Of a DNA stretch of 59,527 bases, positions 44,846 through 54,249 are shown piece by piece (position 1 is the first letter of the stretch; each line of letters starts with the position of its first letter). The DNA comes from Desulfobacteraceae bacterium (GTDB lineage Bacteria > Desulfobacterota > Desulfobacteria > Desulfobacterales > Desulfobacteraceae): positions 1 to 59,527 of the forward strand of contig JAAEKY010000013.1 in NCBI GenBank assembly GCA_024227235.1, in the 5' to 3' direction. The position numbers and the translations under genes were made by a program. Under the pieces are notes generated by a model, which did no database searches, had not been told where the DNA came from, and was given only the letters and a program-made list of their open reading frames with translations.

Positions 44846-47800
44846 TTACACTGCCCCGATCTGGGCTAAAATCTGATCAGGTTTATATCCCAAAAGATTT
44901 GCACTATGGCACGGACAGGCAGAGGCACAGTTTCCACAGCCTTTGCATAAAATCTGATTGACCACACAAACCCGTTTTTTATCATTATAGGAGATTGCCT
45001 CATATGGACATAATGGCAGACATGTCTGGCAACCGACACATGTGGCGTAATCAATTCGGGCAACCGTACCCGAAGTGGTTACCGTATCTTTAGACAAAAG
45101 AGTCATTACTCTGCCAGCAGCACCATATGCCTGATTAATTGTTTCTGGAACATGTTTGGGGTAATGGGCTGTCCCACAAAGGTATACTCCGTCCGTAGCA
45201 AACTCAACAGGCTTAAGCTTTACATGGGCTTCCTTAAAATATTGATCCGGGCTTAGGGCGGCTTTAAATAAACTTGCCATTTCAGGGGTAGATTCAGCAG
45301 GAATGACAGCAGCAGCAAGAGAAAGAATATCTGCATCCAGTTCCAGTCTTTGACCCAGAATCGAATCAGTAACCGTCACTCTGATCACATCTTTGCCACC
45401 TTCTTTGGCTTCCTCAACTTCTGGAGCGTCTTCAGGGGTATACCGTATAAATTTAACCCCCAATTCCATGGCTTCTCTATATGAATCCTCTCTAAATCCA
45501 TAGGTTCGAACATCACGGAACAAGATATAGATTTTCATTTCCGGATTGAGTTTCTTTAACTTAAGGGCATTTTTAACCGCATGACCACAGCATACCCGAG
45601 AACAATAATTTCTTTCTTCATTCCGGCTACCCACACACTGGATCATCACCAGGGTTTCAGCATTAAGAACCGCCTCATTGCCCTCGGTAATCTGTTCTCC
45701 TATCGCCATATGTGTGAACACGTTCTCATTTTCACCGTAAAGATATTCAGTGGGTTTATATTCTTCGGCACCGATAGCTAAAACCGATGCCCCGTGTTTG
45801 ATCTCTTTTATCCGACCTTCTGTTTCAATAGTCGTGGTAAAATTTCCCAGATAACCATCAACTTCCTTGATTTCAGCCTCATGAGATACATGAATCAAAG
45901 GATTCTTATAAACTTCCTGAATCAGGTTATTCAGATAGGTTTGAACATCCATTCCTTCTAATGTGGTATGGAGCCTTCTGGCCATACCCCCGAGGTCTTT
46001 GGCCTTTTCAATCAATTGGACTTCATGACCCTGTTTCGCCATAGACAACGCACAGTTCATACCGGCAATTCCTCCACCCACCACAAGAGCAGTCTTATTC
46101 ACCGGCAGGTTGAATTCCTGGAGCGGTTCAAGTCTGGCAGCGCGTGCCACTGACATTCTGACAATATCAAGCGCCTTTTGGGTGGCATCTTCCTTTTGCT
46201 TTGAATGAACCCATGAACAATGTTCCCGTATATTGGCCATATCCAGATAATACTGGTTTAGCCCCGCCTCTTTCAGGGTATCCTGAAATAAAGGCTCAAG
46301 AGTTCTGGGAGAACAGGCGGCAATCACCACACGATTCAGGCCCTTTTCTACAGCCAGATCCGTGATCTCTTTGGCTGAATTAGTGGCGCAAGAAAAAATC
46401 TGTTGAGTGGCGTAGACGACATTGGGGAGCGTTAGAACATAATCCACCACAGATGTGACATCCACCACACTGGAAATATTGGCCCCACAGTGACAGACAA
46501 AAACACCTATTCTTGGCTCTTCTTCAGAGACATTTCGCTGTTCCGGGTATACTCTTTTCTGATCCAGCTTACCTCGTCTGTAACCTAAAATTTCTCCAGT
46601 CTGAGAGCCTGCTGCGCTGGCAGTAAAAACAGATTCAGGGACATCTGTGGGACCTAAAAAGGCCCCACTAACATAAATACCAGGTCTGTTAGTTTTGACA
46701 GGATTAATTGAATCGGTTTGAGCAAATCCGTGAGCGTTAATTTCGATTCCGAATTTGTCTGAGATCTCCTTATAGGCTTTTGGTGGATTCAACCCAACAG
46801 ATAATACCACCATATCGAATTCTTCTTCTTTTACCCCTTCATTGGCTGTGGCATATCTGACAAAAACATTCTTGGTTTCCGGATCTTCTTTTGAAATAGA
46901 AGCATAACTTCTTACAAACTCGACGTTGTCAAGCGCATCAGCTCTCTGGAAGTATCGTTCAAAATCCTTACCAAAAGAACGAATATCATTATGGAAAATG
47001 GTACACTGGGCGTCTGTATGATGATCTTTTGTTAATATCACCTGTTTTTGAGTATAGGTGCAGCAAACGCCTGAACAATAACTGTTATCCCCGTCGGTTA
47101 CTCTTCTTGAGCCCACACATTGAATCCAGGCAATTTTCTTAGGATGCGTTTTATCTGTCTGTCTTAAGACCTTTCCTTCATAAGGACCCGTAGAAGATAA
47201 GAGTCTCTCATAGTCCATACTGGTGACTACATTTTGATATTTTGTATAACCGTATTCTTCTCTTGCAGACGGATCAAATGGTGTGATACCGGATGACAGG
47301 ATGATAGCACCCACATTGATGTCTGTTTTAGTGGGTGTCTGCCTGAAATCTATGGCACCTGCCTGACATACGCCTGAGCAGATATCACATTTATTCTCTT
47401 TTAATTTCAAACAAGAGTCATCTATATATGAAACCAATGGAATGGCCTGAGAAAAGTATACATGAACCGCTTTGTTCACAGATATCTCTTGGTTAAATTT
47501 ATCAGGATACTCCACGGGACAGTATTCCACACATGTGGTACAACCGGTGCATTTGTCTTCAATAATGTACCTGGGGCGTGTTTTCAAAGATACTTGAAAG
47601 TCACCTTTTTGCCCTTCTACGGTATTAACTTCTGTAAATGTGAGAACCTCTATGTTTGGATGCCGGCCGACCTCGACCAGTTTAGGAGAGAGAATTCACA
47701 TCGAACAGTCATTTGTGGGAAAGGTCTTGTCCAGCTGGGCCATATGGCCACCAATGCTGGGTCCTTTCTCAATCATGTAAACTTTGAAGCCCGCAGTGGC

Positions 47801-47926
47801 AAGATCAAGAGAGGCCTGAATACCACTGACCCCACCGCCAACAACCATTACGTCTCCAAAATTTTTATCTCCAAGACTATCAGAAAATTGTTGAATTACT
47901 TCATTTGGCAATACTTCGTTTACCAC
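44846..47926 (-). CDS. bamE: BamE: tandem HdrA-like flavoprotein, selenoprotein (Sec77)
   Basis: One gene of 1026 residues, split by TGA at 47698-47696 inside the motif [22 protein letters not shown], the Sec/Cys position of HdrA. The first half has FAD motif [21 protein letters not shown] and ferredoxin [12 protein letters not shown]; the second is a second HdrA unit ([16 protein letters not shown] ... [21 protein letters not shown]) in which the Sec position is not kept. It ends in two ferredoxin sites ([24 protein letters not shown]). Two flavins, one of them probably bifurcating, agree with the class II reductase model. The GTG at 47926 is preferred, with GAGGAG seven bases upstream; the ATG at 47941 is an alternative. 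BamD ends 54 bases before it. Confidence 0.85.
47665..47678 (-). promoter_or_regulatory. Possible SECIS hairpin of bamE
   Basis: GGTCGAGGTCGGCC begins 17 bases after the UGA. It can form a 4-bp stem (one G·T) with a loop that contains GGTC, as in the other candidates here. It is short, so the support is modest. Confidence 0.4.
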
Positions 47927-47980
47927 TTTCCATCTCCTCATTATTCTATATATTGGAACACTTTTATACTAAAGCAGATC

Positions 47981-49132
47981 CTACAACATGTCATTTATAA
48001 TTTCTGTGATGTCTTTTACTTCCAAAATATCTTCATATTCAAGGTTCAAAAGGCTTTCTTCAAAGTTGGTGATACAGTATGGACAGGATGTTGCTAAAAC
48101 CTGTGCGCCCGAATCTTTGGCCTGTTTCAGCCTGATATCAGAAAATCTTTCTTCCTGGGGGGTGTCCATCCAAATTCTGCCACCACCGCCGCCGCAGCAT
48201 AAACTGCCCTTGCGGGTCATTTCCATCTCAACCAGTTCCAAACCGGATACCTTTTTTAAAAGATCTCTGGGTTCATCATAAATCTCATTATGTCTTCCCA
48301 GATAACACGGATCATGAAAAGTTACTTTTTGAGCATATTCTCCCGAAAGTTCAAGCCGTCCGTCATTTATCAATTCAAGCAGATACTCGGACATATGAAC
48401 CACCTCAAAATTCACCATAAATTCAGGATATTCATTTTTAAATGTATGGTAACAATGGGGTGAAGATACTATTACTTTTTTTACGCCATTATCGATAAAA
48501 GTTTTTATATTCTCTTTGGCCAAGCGTTTAAAGACCTCTTCACTGCCGGTCTTTCGGATACTTTCCCCACAGCAGTTTTCCTGGGATCCTAAGATACCAA
48601 AATCAACGCCTGCTTTTTTAAGGATATTCGCTGTGGCTGTGGCAACTTTTTTCATTCTCGGGTCATAAGAAAGATAGCAGCCGACAAAATATAAGGCTTC
48701 CATTCCTTCAGTATATGTTTTTACAGACAAATCTTTTGCCCAGTCTGCTCTTTTTTTCCGATCCCCCTGCAAGGGATTCCCTTCGGAAATCAGGCTTGCT
48801 CTTGCCGTACGTGCAGATTTAACAGACGCAGGAAAAAGTTCGTATTCTGTAGCAACGCGTCTTAAGGCGACACTGATATCTATTTGTTTAACCCCTCTGG
48901 GGCATTGTTGAGGACAGGTCCCACAGGTAGTACACCGCCATATATCTTCACCTTCGACCTCATTTAAACCAAAAACCGCCTCCCGGATAATCTTCCGCAT
49001 ACTAAAGTCTCTGACTTTATTCCAAGGGCAAACTGTATCACACAACCCGCACTGGAAGCATAATTTAAAGATATCTCCACCGGCTGCTTTTATCTCGTCT
49101 TCTACTTCTATGAAGGGAGCTATCGTTTCCAC
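47981..49132 (-). CDS. bamD: BamD: HdrD-like CCG-domain Fe-S protein
   Basis: 383 residues. Two 4Fe-4S motifs (CFQCGLCDTVCPWNK, CTTCGTCPQQCPRG) are followed by two CCG units (YFVGCYLSYDPR ... ENCCGESIRKTGS ... SPHCYHTFKNEYPE, and FHDPCYLGRHNEIYDEPR ... CCGGGGGRIWMDTPQEERF ... SCPYC). HdrD-type proteins hold noncubane 4Fe-4S clusters. In the benzoyl-CoA reductase complex BamD relays electrons between BamE and BamBC. The GTG start is preceded by AGGA. The repeat (49162-49313) separates it from bamC. Confidence 0.88.
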   Translation of the reverse strand: METIAPFIEVEDEIKAAGGDIFKLCFQCGLCDTVCPWNKVRDFSMRKIIREAVFGLNEVEGEDIWRCTTCGTCPQQCPRGVKQIDISVALRRVATEYELFPASVKSARTARASLISEGNPLQGDRKKRADWAKDLSVKTYTEGMEALYFVGCYLSYDPRMKKVATATANILKKAGVDFGILGSQENCCGESIRKTGSEEVFKRLAKENIKTFIDNGVKKVIVSSPHCYHTFKNEYPEFMVNFEVVHMSEYLLELINDGRLELSGEYAQKVTFHDPCYLGRHNEIYDEPRDLLKKVSGLELVEMEMTRKGSLCCGGGGGRIWMDTPQEERFSDIRLKQAKDSGAQVLATSCPYCITNFEESLLNLEYEDILEVKDITEIINDML

Positions 49133-49161
49133 ATTAATCCTCTTCTCTATTGAGTTTGCAT

Positions 49162-49313
49162 CTGACTGAAAAACCGTGTTTGGACAAAAAGTTGCCCATA
49201 TGCAAGGCGCAAGGAATCTTGAAACCGGAGTGTACTACTGTACATGAGGCCCGATTTATAATTGGCAAGATTTCGCAGCAACACAGCAGATGGGTGAGTT
49301 TTCGTTCAAACAT
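49162..49313. repeat. Structured repeat, copy 2 (between bamC and bamD)
   Basis: Close homologue of the copy at 39571-39723. The stem here is AATCTTG (49215-49221) with CAAGATT (49266-49272), against AATTTTG/CAAAATT in copy 1, so a C-G pair replaces a T-A pair. The inner hairpin TGTAC/GTACA is kept. The right edge lies 3 bases after the bamC stop codon, as in copy 1. Confidence 0.8.
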
Positions 49314-49316
49314 GAG

Positions 49317-49859
49317 TTAGTCCTGCTCTTTCATTCTGGCAAGCGCATCCATTATTTTTTCTACGCCAAATTTGTCTGCCAGGGACTCTAAACCGATATC
49401 CAGATCTTCCTGCTCTTCTTGCACTTCATCCTCTGGTACCTCTTCTTCTCTTTCTTCAATCTGCAAAGCATCCACCAGGCACCATTTTACACATAAAGGT
49501 TCTTCTTCACCTTCACACATATCGCATTTAAGCGGTAACCCTGAATCTGGTTCTTTAAATTCTTCTCTGGAGGGACAAGACGCTCTGCAAAAAGAGCATT
49601 CATCATATTCTTTACCATCAATGGTGTATTTGTCCCTGCCGGCACATTCAGCAACAGTATATTCTCCAGCATAAACCGGAACATAGAGATCTCTGTGGGG
49701 ATCACGGAGGATTCTAATACGGGATCTGGCCGGATTATTTGAACTGTATTTCGGCGCAGCATGGAAAGCAGAACAGATCACTTCACATGCCCTGCAGCCA
49801 TTGCATTTATCCACATCAATTTTTATTGTTTTAATTGTTTTCTTTTCTTTATCAGCCAA
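49317..49859 (-). CDS. bamC: BamC: multi-[4Fe-4S] ferredoxin-like subunit
   Basis: 180 residues with three or four 4Fe-4S-type cysteine groups: CNGCRACEVICSAFH, CSFCRASCPS, CDMC with CVKWC. The Glu/Asp-rich C-terminus (EEREEEVPEDEVQEEQEDLDIGLE) is notable. BamC is the electron-entry partner of BamB in the (BC)2 core. The start is TTG, with GGAGG 9 bases upstream. It follows bamB after 17 bases. Confidence 0.9.
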   Translation of the reverse strand: MADKEKKTIKTIKIDVDKCNGCRACEVICSAFHAAPKYSSNNPARSRIRILRDPHRDLYVPVYAGEYTVAECAGRDKYTIDGKEYDECSFCRASCPSREEFKEPDSGLPLKCDMCEGEEEPLCVKWCLVDALQIEEREEEVPEDEVQEEQEDLDIGLESLADKFGVEKIMDALARMKEQD

Positions 49860-49876
49860 GGTTCACACCCTCCACT

Positions 49877-51880
49877 CTAATTTGTCTCTTTTTCGGTTGA
49901 GGCTTCTTCAACAGGTTTATCACCTTCTGTATAAATACCCCGTTCAATGAAATCTTTTGCAACGTAATCCAAACCCATTTTATTTAAATATTCTTCAGTA
50001 GGAATACCATCATTATTCCAACCCTTGAGTTTGTAATAGGCATCTAAAAGTTCTTGCTCAAGCTCGGGGAACCTTTTCTTCCAATGGTTCTCTGGCGGTT
50101 TCTCGTCTTTTCTTCTTAATCCTCTTCTAATATTAATCGCTCGAACCAGTGTTCGATATCTTTGGGCGGCTTCAGTGAGTTTATCTTCATCCATATCAAT
50201 TCCCGTTCCCGAAGCAATAAATCTAGGGTAATTATGAATGTGATATGGGGGTTTTAAAGGAAATGATGATAACCCTGCACATTGGCCAAGTGCATCATCT
50301 ATGTAATGCATTCTTTCCTGCCAGTCCACGATATCGCAGGTCATATCAACTGTTGGATAATAGGGATTTGAATTCTCTCCACGAAATTCCCAATTCATAA
50401 GAATGTCTTTAAACTTATCATCAGGCACCTGAATCCAGTCCTTACAGAATTCTGCCCTTTTCTCTTTAGTCGGAAAAGGCGCCTGTGGGAATTGCCCCTC
50501 AATCTGAGTAATATTCATTTTCTCGCCTGTAGCATACATAAGAAAATAAATAGGATTCAGCATGGACAATTTAAGAGGCAGTTGTTCATGCTTCTTAATA
50601 TTATTATGGGCATATTCGTCTGCACCATTTCCGATCTCTTTGGCAGCCCAATAGGTACCCTTAGCCAGAATATCACCAACACCTTCTCTGTTAACAATCA
50701 TGTCCAGCAGGTAATAAAATCTGCCTTCATTGTCTTCGGGCATGTCTGGAAAATCTTTATCCGTTAAAATACCATTTTCCAAAAGCTCCAGTGCAAAGGC
50801 CATGACCTGAGGTGCTGAAAAACCATCCAATCCATACTCAGTGGCTTTCTGGGCAATTCTTATACCAAAATCCAGGTCTGAAAAAGCACCCATGGTGTAG
50901 GTCAGCTTAGTAAAACATTTCATCATATAAGTGGGCATTCCCGGCAATGAAAGGGTAGCACCGCACTTCATGGGGCAATTAAAGCAGGATATCTCACGAG
51001 TTTTGGCATCGTTCAGGGTCATTGTCCATTCTTTTTCAATTTCGTCAGTCCAAAACCCTTTTCTTCGAACCCGGGAATTTCCCCACATGAAATTTTCAGT
51101 ATGCCACTTTTCATCATGAACTTTCATTTCCTGGGGGGATCCAAGACCTGCTAAAATAGGCATAACACCTGGAATGGGATTATCTTCTCTGATTTTTATA
51201 TAATCGAGAACTTCATTGCAAAGTCCTAAAAATTCAATTGGCTCGGCAAGATTGATATCCTTGGTTCCTCTGACAACAATCGCTTTTACACCTTTATCTC
51301 CCATCACAGCACCAATACCGCCACGACTGGCACTTGATCTGCCTTGCTCAACAGAGGCATAATACACCCTGTTTTCACCAGCAAGTCCAATCGCTGCCAC
51401 CTGAGCTTTGGGTTGATTCAATTCTTTTTTAATCAACTCGGCAGTTTCAATAGAGCCTTTTCCATGCAAATGAGACGCATCCCGCAACTCAACCGTGTCA
51501 TTATTTATATACAGATAAACTAATTTTTCTGATTTACCACGCAAAACAACCTTGTCATAACCTGCATACTTTAATTCTGGTGCCCAAAAGCCGCCCATCA
51601 TTGAAAATGCCATCAATTTTGTCTGAGGAGAAATAGTGGTGAGAATGGTACGGTTACAACCGGTTGCTGGTGTGCCACACAAAAGGCCAGCACCGAATAT
51701 AAGCAGATTCTCAGGATCAAACGCATCCACTTCCGGCCCAACCCTGTCCCACAATATTTTAGCGTTAGTGCCAAGCCCCCCCAGGTAGAGTTCGGTGTCT
51801 TTCGGGTCTGTTGCGACCTTTTCAATGTTTCCTCGGGTTAGATCAACCTCTAAATTAAACCCCGTCTCTGCATACCTCAT
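49877..51880 (-). CDS. bamB: BamB: class II benzoyl-CoA reductase catalytic subunit (W-pterin, AOR family)
   Basis: 667 residues of the aldehyde:ferredoxin oxidoreductase fold. The pterin/4Fe-4S region has SASRGGIGAVMGDKGVKAIVVRG, and cysteines 299, 302 and 306 (CFNCPMKC) bind the cluster, with the distal Cys in the last third (DDALGQCAGLSSF). Within AOR-type families the length and its neighbours bamCDEF identify BamB, which dearomatises benzoyl-CoA to cyclohexa-1,5-diene-1-carbonyl-CoA. It is the first gene of the long minus-strand cluster, with AGGGG before the ATG and a promoter-like sequence about 130 bases upstream. The oah gene for the later ring-opening step lies 6 kb away. Confidence 0.9.
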   Translation of the reverse strand: MRYAETGFNLEVDLTRGNIEKVATDPKDTELYLGGLGTNAKILWDRVGPEVDAFDPENLLIFGAGLLCGTPATGCNRTILTTISPQTKLMAFSMMGGFWAPELKYAGYDKVVLRGKSEKLVYLYINNDTVELRDASHLHGKGSIETAELIKKELNQPKAQVAAIGLAGENRVYYASVEQGRSSASRGGIGAVMGDKGVKAIVVRGTKDINLAEPIEFLGLCNEVLDYIKIREDNPIPGVMPILAGLGSPQEMKVHDEKWHTENFMWGNSRVRRKGFWTDEIEKEWTMTLNDAKTREISCFNCPMKCGATLSLPGMPTYMMKCFTKLTYTMGAFSDLDFGIRIAQKATEYGLDGFSAPQVMAFALELLENGILTDKDFPDMPEDNEGRFYYLLDMIVNREGVGDILAKGTYWAAKEIGNGADEYAHNNIKKHEQLPLKLSMLNPIYFLMYATGEKMNITQIEGQFPQAPFPTKEKRAEFCKDWIQVPDDKFKDILMNWEFRGENSNPYYPTVDMTCDIVDWQERMHYIDDALGQCAGLSSFPLKPPYHIHNYPRFIASGTGIDMDEDKLTEAAQRYRTLVRAINIRRGLRRKDEKPPENHWKKRFPELEQELLDAYYKLKGWNNDGIPTEEYLNKMGLDYVAKDFIERGIYTEGDKPVEEASTEKETN

Positions 51881-52229
51881 TTTTTATTCCCCTTTTATCA
51901 AGATCTATGCTATACAATCTAAATTCGAGGCTATTCTAAGCCTTTAATAACAAAACAAACTACTCTTTGGTGATTCTAAAAATTTATGTTTCTTATCAGT
52001 ACAATGTAACTATATATAAGCTACATAATAACTACGTGTCAATAAAAAAGATGGATTTTCTTTAAGGATTATTGCATTTTTTTTGAAATTGAAATAAATT
52101 TAATTTTTCCCGTCAAATACAGGGCGGGTTGATGGATACGAGACTCCCTCCAATCCCTCACCAACGGTGACGGGTCCAATAAAAATCAAAAACGGGCTCA
52201 ATGCTATTTAAGACAATAAAAAAACTGTT
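51881..52229. promoter_or_regulatory. Upstream region of the bam cluster
   Basis: 349 bases between bamB and the next minus-strand gene, no coding sequence seen. The region nearest bamB contains the sigma70-type promoter annotated at 52014-52042. No clear operator repeat or sigma54 site was recognised. Confidence 0.5.
52014..52042 (-). promoter_or_regulatory. Sigma70-type promoter of the bam cluster
   Basis: On the minus strand TTGACA (52042-52037) is a perfect -35. After a 17-base spacer comes TTATAT (52019-52014), or TATATA with an 18-base spacer. A start near 52006 would leave a leader of about 125 bases. Confidence 0.55.
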
Positions 52230-52682
52230 TTAAAGATCCAACTCAAGATTTATCATATCACCCTTTTGAAACCCCAGACTGTTGAAAAAATTTAAAAGTT
52301 GCGGGTCTCTTCGCTTTACAAAAGTTGTAATAGTATCTACACCCTCTTTTTTAAGATCGTTCGTCATTTGTGAAAACAATATCTTTGCAGTTCCTTTTCT
52401 TTGATAGTCAGGATCAATCCCAATGGTATCAATCCATCCAATATTTTCCGGAACCCCATATTCCCATCTGCTTACACCACCGATTATAAAACCAATAACC
52501 TTTTCATCCAATTGAGCGACAAGGGCTGAAATCTGGGAGCGCTTTTCAACCGACTCAAGTTTTATCTCCCAATATTCAGGTCTTGGTTTGCCTAAAACCT
52601 TGATATCTATTTCAATGATTCGGTCTAAATCTGAAAAAACCATTGCTCGAATAAGAGGTGTACCAGAAGATATATCACTCAT
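52230..52682 (-). CDS. GNAT-family N-acetyltransferase
   Basis: 150 residues with the acetyl-CoA motif DYQRKGTAKILFSQM (Q/R-x-x-G-x-A) preceded by IGWIDTIGIDP. AAGGAGG precedes the ATG. The substrate is unknown. It lies upstream of the bam cluster in the same direction but is separated by 349 bases with their own promoter. Confidence 0.85.
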   Translation of the reverse strand: MSDISSGTPLIRAMVFSDLDRIIEIDIKVLGKPRPEYWEIKLESVEKRSQISALVAQLDEKVIGFIIGGVSRWEYGVPENIGWIDTIGIDPDYQRKGTAKILFSQMTNDLKKEGVDTITTFVKRRDPQLLNFFNSLGFQKGDMINLELDL

Positions 52683-52801
52683 ACCAGCCTCCTTTTATTT
52701 GTAAACCTTTTAATAGGAAATAAAAACAAGTTTATCATATAAAATCAATGATGTCTAAAAATCCTTTTAACTGCTAATGGTTTATTGCATTACTATTTTT
52801 T

Positions 52802-52975
52802 GGGTTCACTCAAAAACAAATTACCAATTTCGGGAGTTGAGTCGCCTATCCGGCAAGGCGTGGGAACTAAGACATATAAGCCTATGTCGAATTTTCACAA
52901 CATAGCCGGCCAGGATGAATCGACTTCTACCTGAAGGTCACGCGCAAAAATGTAAAGTTATTTTTGAGTGAGCCC
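52802..52975. repeat. Structured repeat with terminal inverted repeats, related architecture
   Basis: The left end GGGTTCACTCAAAAAC and right end TTTTTGAGTGAGCCC are inverted copies. Inside, GACATA (52871-52876) pairs with TATGTC (52883-52888), flanked by CAAGGCG and GCCGGCC-type blocks in the same places as in the copies at 39.6 and 49.2 kb. It ends 9 bases after the pseudogene end. A solo end (GGGTCGCTCAAAAATAAA) occurs near 58015-58032. Confidence 0.6.
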
Positions 52976-52984
52976 TTAGTCGTA

Positions 52985-53918
52985 TTATTTTAAGTTATTT
53001 ATTAATTTGTAGCGCCAGTCCAAAAAGACTTTTCGCATAAAGGTCATGCTTAAAAATGATAAAATAATCGCCGCTATAAGATCCATGCTCATGAAAAAAC
53101 CAAGGAAGATTAGCAAGAATAAACCTATTAACAAACTGGCCAGATTAACCTTTTTCAGGAATATTTCCCCCAAAATTTTATGGTGTTCTGGTGATATTAT
53201 TCCGCGAATATTGTCCTGTCCGATTTTTGTCTGTTCTTTATCCGGCAGCATATGGACAGTTGCAAAGCTCAAAAGATATGCCAAAGATCCAATGAAAATC
53301 AATAATGATATGGACATCTTCGCACCGATTTGCGCAGGAATATTGAAAATCCCCTCCTGTAAAAACCTGAACCCGCTTTAGTTTAGGCCATTTTCGTAAA
53401 GCCATGCCCCACTGGCATATGAAAAAGAATATGCCAGGTTAGCAATGGACATGAACCCGGCAAAAAGCGAACCTGCCGCAGCAACAGGGATCACAACCCC
53501 CACAAGGCTGAATGTACTCATACGAATCATCGAGCTAAAAATCGAAGCAAAAAAATTATACACCGCAAAATAGCCCCATCGGACAAAATCCGGGTCTGAT
53601 CCTGGGATTTCGCCTGAAATAAAACCGGTAATTTTTGAAAAATAAGGCGCCTGAAATCAATAAAAAAATCAGGACGGTCCTGGTCCTGCCATAGGCATCC
53701 ATAAAGAAGCCGATGACAGGCTTAAAACTCCATGCCAGATAGGATTTTGAAAATAAACCTTGTGTAGCAGCTTCTGGTAAACCGTATGTAAAATGAAAAT
53801 GTTTAAAAAAAGAATGATACGTAATTCCCTGAAAAGGATTTGCCAGGCCCTGCAGGACATATTCCATGGCAAACAGCACTTTCACGGGCCGCATACCTAA
53901 AATGGTCTTTTTTGCCAT
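52985..53918 (-). pseudogene. Broken MFS/BT1-type transporter gene
   Basis: Three open pieces follow one another on the minus strand: 53918-53556 (120 residues, MAKKTILGMRPVKVLFAMEY..., with a good GGAGAT ribosome site), 53563-53378 and 53317-52985. The first and second are in different frames, so a frameshift lies between 53590 and 53640; the second and third are in one frame, parted by a TAA (53380-53378). Each piece has hydrophobic segments of a major-facilitator or folate-biopterin-transporter type (LVGVVIPVAAAGSLFAGFMSIANLAYSF). Total length of about 290 residues is short of the 400-500 usual, so an internal deletion is likely too. The gene is inactive by frameshift, stop and probable deletion. 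Confidence 0.7.
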
Positions 53919-54249
53919 CGATCTCCTGATGTTTCAATTTTTTAAACTTTATCCGCTAAGGAGTGTAAACAACTGCAAAAAATAGGCGCAGGAAATCTGC
54001 TGTTTGTCAAGGGAAATGAACAAGTAATAACCGCCTTATTCGGATGTTTCATTATTTAAATTCAGGCCATAAAAAAGGCAATACAGAATAAAGACTTTAA
54101 TATCAAAAAAAATTTCCATGTTAACATTTTGAATTTTAAATAAATTTCAAGATTTTTAAATCTTTTTGAATTTTATTTGGTTCAGACCATCTATGTTACT
54201 GCCGATAATTAATAACTATATTTTTACTCACTCAAACTTGGATATTCAA
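53919..54249. other. Intergenic region upstream of the flagellin
   Basis: 331 bases, A/T-rich, with no coding sequence supported. The flagellin frame is open from 54166 but begins with unlikely start codons. The main signal is the sigma28-type -10 sequence at 54201-54208. Confidence 0.5.
54201..54208 (+). promoter_or_regulatory. Sigma28 (FliA) -10 element of the flagellin gene
   Basis: GCCGATAA at 54201-54208 is the perfect -10 consensus for the flagellar sigma factor. The -35 position (about 54182) is not TAAA-like. Transcription would start near 54215, after the upstream open start codons, so translation should start at 54238 or 54250. Confidence 0.55.

Noticed and set aside
47696..47698. 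TGA in bamE as a frameshift or nonsense mutation
   Set aside because: Reading continues in the same frame with the conserved HdrA motif on both sides, as in the kor-operon HdrA; selenocysteine explains it better.
47462..48097. 211-codon plus-strand frame opposite bamE/bamD
   Set aside because: Antisense shadow of strong Hdr-type genes; no motif, no ribosome site, hydrophobic random composition.
54193..54249. ATG at 54193 as flagellin start
   Set aside because: It overlaps the sigma28 -10 box and adds a tail before LRINTN that flagellins do not have.
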